Below, in pieces: positions 12,309 through 15,767 of a stretch of DNA of 15,767 bases. The stretch's first letter is position 1, and each line of letters begins with the position of its first letter. The stretch is from assembly GCA_002410925.1 (NCBI GenBank), contig DHPR01000029.1, positions 24,276 through 40,042 on the forward strand, read 5' to 3'. This stretch comes from UBA5359 sp002410925 [NCBI: bacterium UBP13_UBA5359]. GTDB taxonomy: Bacteria; UBP13; UBA5359. Made by a program: the position numbers and the translations under genes. The notes beneath the pieces were generated by a model. It was not told the origin of the DNA and made no database searches. It worked only from the letters and a program-made list of their open reading frames with translations.

Positions 12309-13481
12309 ATGGCGAAAAAAACACCTGTTATCGCTCATATCGATATGAACGCCTTCTTTGCTTCCGTAGAGCAAAGAAACAATCCTTCTCTGAGAGGGCA
12401 ACCTGTAGCTGTGTGCGGGACAGGAAAAAGAACTATTATCTCGGCTGCTTCCTATGAGGCTAAAGCTTACGGTGTTAAATCCGGTATGCCTCCGAGACAT
12501 GCCCTGAAAATCTGCCCCGGTCTGATTCTGGTAACCGGAAGCGGGCGTAAATACGCAGATACCTCTGCCGAAATAATAGCTTTATTTAAAAAGTTCTCCC
12601 CCACGGTGGAGGTCGCAAGCATAGACGAGGCATTTCTCGATCTAACGACCTCCGCCACCCCCTCTTTCTATGAAGCAAAAAAAACAGCCCGCTGTATTAA
12701 AGCGGCCGTTTTGCATGAAACCGGTCTGACATGCTCCGTAGGGATAGCCTGCAACAAGCTTTTGGCTAAATTGGGCAGCGACCTGCAAAAGCCGGATGGA
12801 TTGGTAATAATTACTCCGGAAGAATCTGCAGCTCTGCTTGAAAACCTGCCCGTAGATAAACTCTGTGGCATCGGCCCCTCTACGACTGCCGCTCTCCGCC
12901 TTATGGGAATACGAACCTGCGGCCAATTGGGAAAATATCCGCTTTACCTGTTACGCCGTCGTTTCGGGATGCTTGGAGAGAAGCTGCACCTGATGGGGCT
13001 GGGCCTGGATTATTCCCTGGTGATCCCTCCGGAGAGGAGCCCAAAAACAAAATCATTCGGCCATTCCCTTACCCTCTCCCGAGATACCTCCGACATCGGC
13101 CTGCTATCCGAACATCTGCTGCAGTTAAGCCAGGCTGTAGGCAGACGGCTGCGAGCCGATTCTGCCTGCGGCAACGTCCTGGCTCTAACGGTACGCTATG
13201 CCGATTTCAGTATCATAAGCCGTCAAAAGAAGCTTTATACGCCTGTAAGCCATAGCCTGGATATATTCAATATTGCTCGTAATATCCTTCTGAACCTGAA
13301 ACTCCATCTTCCCGTACGCCTGTTAGGCGTAACTCTGTCAGGCATAAAGAGAACCGAGCAGCTATCGCTCTTTTGTATAGAAAACAAGCGCTATATGGCT
13401 CAGCAGGCAATGGATGATATTAATAACCGCTACGGCGATAAAACCGTTGCCTGGGGAACAGCCGCAGGTTCCGTATCCTAA
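12309..13481 (+). CDS. dinB: DNA polymerase IV (Y-family translesion polymerase)
   Basis: A 390-residue Y-family polymerase that copies past damaged bases. The palm carries the catalytic acids Asp12 (HIDMNAFFASVEQ, 10-22) and Asp106-Glu107 in SIDEAFLD (104-111); Phe17 is the likely steric gate against ribonucleotides. CSVGIACNKLLAKLGSDLQK (142-161) is the conserved helix of the palm/thumb, LCGIGP (185-190) the helix-hairpin-helix, and KSFGHSLTL (248-256) opens the little-finger domain. Near the end QLSLF (351-355) is a sliding-clamp binding motif. The start is ATG 12309 with GGGAG eight bases upstream; the longer frame to TTG 12282 would begin inside the SOS box. The promoter and box just before it point to induction by DNA damage. 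It is a single-gene unit. Confidence 0.95.
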   Translation: MAKKTPVIAHIDMNAFFASVEQRNNPSLRGQPVAVCGTGKRTIISAASYEAKAYGVKSGMPPRHALKICPGLILVTGSGRKYADTSAEIIALFKKFSPTVEVASIDEAFLDLTTSATPSFYEAKKTARCIKAAVLHETGLTCSVGIACNKLLAKLGSDLQKPDGLVIITPEESAALLENLPVDKLCGIGPSTTAALRLMGIRTCGQLGKYPLYLLRRRFGMLGEKLHLMGLGLDYSLVIPPERSPKTKSFGHSLTLSRDTSDIGLLSEHLLQLSQAVGRRLRADSACGNVLALTVRYADFSIISRQKKLYTPVSHSLDIFNIARNILLNLKLHLPVRLLGVTLSGIKRTEQLSLFCIENKRYMAQQAMDDINNRYGDKTVAWGTAAGSVS

Positions 13482-13502
13482 CATACCTCTGTAAGCACAC
13501 AG

Positions 13503-13690
13503 CTATACGTCGGATGCTTTTTCAAGATGCTCAGCGACCCGGAGCTTAATGATGGACTGCCCGGGCATACCTAAACGTCTTGCCTCCTTATCCAACAATT
13601 GCACCATCCACAAGGGAAAATCAACATTCACCCTTTTTTGTTCCTGCTTGGGCCTACGAGCTTTTGGTAGGTCAAGATGCGGAGGGTGTG
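13503..13690 (-). pseudogene. Remnant of a CopG/ribbon-helix-helix antitoxin
   Basis: On the minus strand an open frame ends at TAG (13503-13505) and reads, from about 13690, HLDLPKARRPKQEQKRVNVD, then FPLWMVQLLDKEARRLGMPG and QSIIKLRVAEHLEKASDV. This is the C-terminal part of the ribbon-helix-helix antitoxins that read KRVNVDFPxWM...LDxEAxRLGxxRQSIIK: a strand followed by two helices. The usual Arg before QSIIK is Gly here. Going upstream the frame meets a TAA without any ATG, GTG or TTG, so the N-terminal part of about 20 residues is missing or broken; a GTG within KRVNV is the only internal start and would cut the DNA-binding strand. No toxin gene is next to it: btuB ends about 45 bases upstream on the same strand. 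It is probably a decayed remnant. Confidence 0.65.
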
Positions 13691-13734
13691 GGTCCGGCGA
13701 CGTCCTTTATCCCTCTGCGTTGCTTATCGCTTGC

Positions 13735-15549
13735 TTAGAAGCCCCACTTGACCCTAACGTTTACCGTTCTGCCCGGCATAGGGTAACCATCCTGCTCATA
13801 GTAATCAATATCAAAAAGATTATCGATTCCCAACACCAAATCAATATTCCCGGCCAATTGCCGTGCCAGCCGTAGATCAACCTTAGTATAGCCGGATATA
13901 GCAGTAGTACTGCCGGTCTGCTTGCCTATGAATCTGGCATTGAGTTGCCCGGATAACTTACGTCCCTCAGCAAAGCGTAAGCCGGCAGCGGCACTGTTCT
14001 CAGGACTATAGGGCAGGCGTGAATTGCCAAGCGTATTTCTGGCATCCAGCCAGGTATAGTTAACAAAACCGCTCAAACCAGGATGCAACTCTCTAGCTAA
14101 TTCCACCTCAAAGCCCTGTAGCCTGGCCTGATCTATGTTCCTGGGAGACCATACTCCAAAGCCATTATCACCCCATCGTATAAGGTTTTTTATGTCCTGC
14201 CTGAACAGGGTGAATCTGGCATCGGTACTGAATATTTTCCTTTCCAAGCCCAGTTCATAGGCGTTGGAATGCTCCGGTCGCAGATTGGGATTGCCTATCA
14301 TATAGGGAGGTTCATTCCAGTAAAGATCCTGAAATACCGGCGGCCTGAACCCCTGCCCGACAGAGCCTCTGATCAGACTGCCGCCCAGCCTGTATGTAAC
14401 TCCCACACGTGGGCTGAACCGAGAGCCGTAAATAGAATGGCTGTCATAGCGCCCGCCGGCAATAACCATAAACCTATCCGTAGCCGCCATCTCGCCTTGA
14501 ACGTAGGCGGCTTTGGTGGCGGCACGGTGAGTTCCAAGACTGAGGCTGTCTATATTATCCTGGCGCCAATCGAGTCCATAGACCAGATGCCCGGTTGAAC
14601 CCAAAACGGAATCCCGCTGCAGTGACAAACCCAGAGCATTGTTGTCATGCCGGGTATCTACAGGCCAAAACGGATCATCATCGCGATAGCGGAGATTATT
14701 CTGATGGAGAAAGGCATTGACAAAACTCTTTCCGTTTCCATCGCTGCGATCATAACGCAGCGAGATATAGCTGTTGTCGTTCCACTGAGTAGCAAACGGA
14801 GTAGGCCAGTTCTCACTGCCGGATACACCTTTGGTCGCATTTAATTTCTGCAAAGACAGGGTCAGCGAAGAGTTTCTGTCCAAAGCCAGATCGGCTCTGG
14901 CACTGTAGCTGTCAGCATCATAGATGCTGTTGGGAAGAAAACCGTCGCTGGATGCCTTTTCGACGTTAAATGAGTACGCCAGCTTCCCTTCGCCACCCGT
15001 ATGCGACAGATTATAATTGGAGGCACCAAGGCTGCCGGCAGCGGAAGATACTTCGGTCTTGGCCGGTCCGCCTCCTTTTCTGGTGATAATGTTAATAACT
15101 CCGCCCAGAGCATAAGCGCCGTATAGAGATGAGCCGGGACCACGCAATAATTCTATTCTCTCCACATCGGCCACCGGTATGTCGGTTAAATCCACCGTTC
15201 CACTCTGAGCAGAATTGAGCGGCCTGCCGTCAACCATGACCAGCACCTGAGTGGAAGTAGCACCTCTGACCCTGACAGAAGTCAGTGCTCCCCATGAGCC
15301 CTGTGTCTTGATCACAACGCCCGGCAGCAAACTCAGAGCTTCGCCTGCATTTTTGGCTTGTGAAGCAGCTATTTCCTCCGCCTTGACTACATTGATTGTA
15401 ACCGGCAGCTCTGCGACCGATTGCTCTATGCGGGTAGCGGTAATTACTACCTCGATATCGGCTTCAGTCTCGGTCTCGGCTGCTGCCGGTAGACAGAAGA
15501 GCACAGCCGTGGCTGCTACTAATAATAGCTTGAACTCTTTTAATAACAT
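13735..15549 (-). CDS. btuB: TonB-dependent outer-membrane receptor, BtuB-like (vitamin B12 uptake)
   Basis: A 604-residue outer-membrane beta-barrel receptor, close to E. coli BtuB in length. A signal peptide (1 to about 24, cut after AAA) is followed by a TonB box-like IEVVITATR (32-40), the plug domain (about 45-160) with LPGVVI, VRVRGATSTQVLVMVDGRPL (92-111), DIPVADVERIELLRGPGSS (123-141) and YGAYALGGVINIITRKG, and then a barrel of alternating strands. The chain ends in VRVKWGF with the terminal Phe used by the barrel assembly machinery. Import of cobalamin is inferred from family and from the cobalamin riboswitch directly upstream. GGGGAGGG ten bases before ATG 15549 supports the start. 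No btuCDF or tonB lies in the window; partners may lie elsewhere. Presence of this gene implies an outer membrane. Confidence 0.93.
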   Translation of the reverse strand: MLLKEFKLLLVAATAVLFCLPAAAETETEADIEVVITATRIEQSVAELPVTINVVKAEEIAASQAKNAGEALSLLPGVVIKTQGSWGALTSVRVRGATSTQVLVMVDGRPLNSAQSGTVDLTDIPVADVERIELLRGPGSSLYGAYALGGVINIITRKGGGPAKTEVSSAAGSLGASNYNLSHTGGEGKLAYSFNVEKASSDGFLPNSIYDADSYSARADLALDRNSSLTLSLQKLNATKGVSGSENWPTPFATQWNDNSYISLRYDRSDGNGKSFVNAFLHQNNLRYRDDDPFWPVDTRHDNNALGLSLQRDSVLGSTGHLVYGLDWRQDNIDSLSLGTHRAATKAAYVQGEMAATDRFMVIAGGRYDSHSIYGSRFSPRVGVTYRLGGSLIRGSVGQGFRPPVFQDLYWNEPPYMIGNPNLRPEHSNAYELGLERKIFSTDARFTLFRQDIKNLIRWGDNGFGVWSPRNIDQARLQGFEVELARELHPGLSGFVNYTWLDARNTLGNSRLPYSPENSAAAGLRFAEGRKLSGQLNARFIGKQTGSTTAISGYTKVDLRLARQLAGNIDLVLGIDNLFDIDYYEQDGYPMPGRTVNVRVKWGF

Positions 15550-15615
15550 CTTGAAATGTCCCTCCCCGTCAAATCAACAACTAAGACCCAACCGGCAGGG
15601 GATAAGGGAGCGGGC

Positions 15616-15651
15616 AATAAAAAGAGCCATCCTCTTCCCTCCGAAGAGATG
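15616..15651 (-). terminator. Intrinsic terminator of the riboswitch expression platform
   Basis: On the minus strand CATCTCTTC pairs with GAAGAGGATG (one bulged G) around the loop GGAGG (stem 15628-15651). It is followed by GCTCTTTTTATTG. It lies between the riboswitch core and the btuB start, as expected for ligand-driven termination. Confidence 0.7.
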
Positions 15652-15654
15652 CGC

Positions 15655-15767
15655 TTTGCCCGGACGGATAGGTCTCCTGGCTTCCGGATCATCCTACGAC
15701 CGCACCTTCCCATACCAACAGGCACAGTGGCTTGCTGCGGCTTTCGTTCCCGGTTACAGTAGCGGGG
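15655..15767 (-). promoter_or_regulatory. Cobalamin riboswitch (5' part cut by window edge)
   Basis: Read on the minus strand from the right edge, the conserved blocks of the cobalamin aptamer appear in order: CCCCGCTACTGT, then AAGCCACTGTGCC, GGTATGGGAAGGTGCGG, GATGATCCGGAAGCCAGGAG and ACCTATCCG (the AGCCAGGAGACCT block closes the aptamer). The first part of the aptamer, including the GGTGCCAxTCCC-like block, lies beyond the window. It precedes btuB; with B12 bound, the terminator just downstream should form and shut off receptor synthesis. Confidence 0.9.

Overview
The window looks like a stretch of a diderm (outer-membrane-bearing) member of the Bacillota or a close relative. The housekeeping genes are of Bacillota type: a CpsB/YwqE-like PHP phosphatase, YggT, a YkuK-like DUF458 protein, a methylthioadenosine deaminase paired with a phosphorylase, and a Gram-positive-style LexA/DinR box. 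The window also encodes a TonB-dependent BtuB-like receptor with a signal peptide, plug domain and terminal aromatic residue, which only makes sense with an outer membrane. A prepilin-like protein with the H-X9-DG motif fits a diderm lineage with many pseudopilins. The exact taxon cannot be fixed from this window.

Layout from left to right. A minus-strand prepilin-like gene (56-595) is followed by a minus-strand operon read from about 2410 leftwards: PHP phosphatase, YggT, family 2 glycosyltransferase, with overlapping or abutting genes. Back to back with it, a plus-strand class A penicillin-binding protein (2535-4868) ends in two equally spaced Cys/His modules. Convergent to it is a two-gene minus-strand unit, a small coiled-coil protein and a DUF458 protein (5619-4931). 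A plus-strand rhomboid protease (5811-6509) overlaps tail to tail with a minus-strand class B penicillin-binding protein 2 (8238-6481). A divergent CorA-type transporter (8575-9549) has a long leader holding a short ORF and a terminator-like hairpin. Next come a small Cys-rich two-CW protein (9690-9872), a cluster of G/T-rich repeats, and a methylthioinosine phosphorylase and MTA/SAH deaminase operon (10126-12212). DNA polymerase IV follows under a consensus promoter with a LexA-like box (12309-13481). The window closes with a decayed CopG-type antitoxin and btuB (15549-13735), behind a cobalamin riboswitch cut by the right edge.

Functional themes are cell-wall synthesis (two penicillin-binding proteins, PHP phosphatase, glycosyltransferase), membrane proteins (YggT, rhomboid, CorA, BtuB), purine/methionine salvage (MTA to MTI to hypoxanthine plus methylthioribose-1-phosphate) and SOS translesion synthesis. 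The points most worth a second look are the corA leader, which reads like an undescribed attenuator with mutually exclusive pairings; the G/T-rich repeat family that supplies a gene end and a ribosome binding site; the duplicated Cys/His module of the class A penicillin-binding protein; and the antitoxin remnant behind btuB. No tRNA, rRNA, CRISPR array, insertion sequence or prophage gene was recognised. The only stretch longer than 300 bases without an obvious gene is 8239-8574, the divergent pbp2/corA control region.
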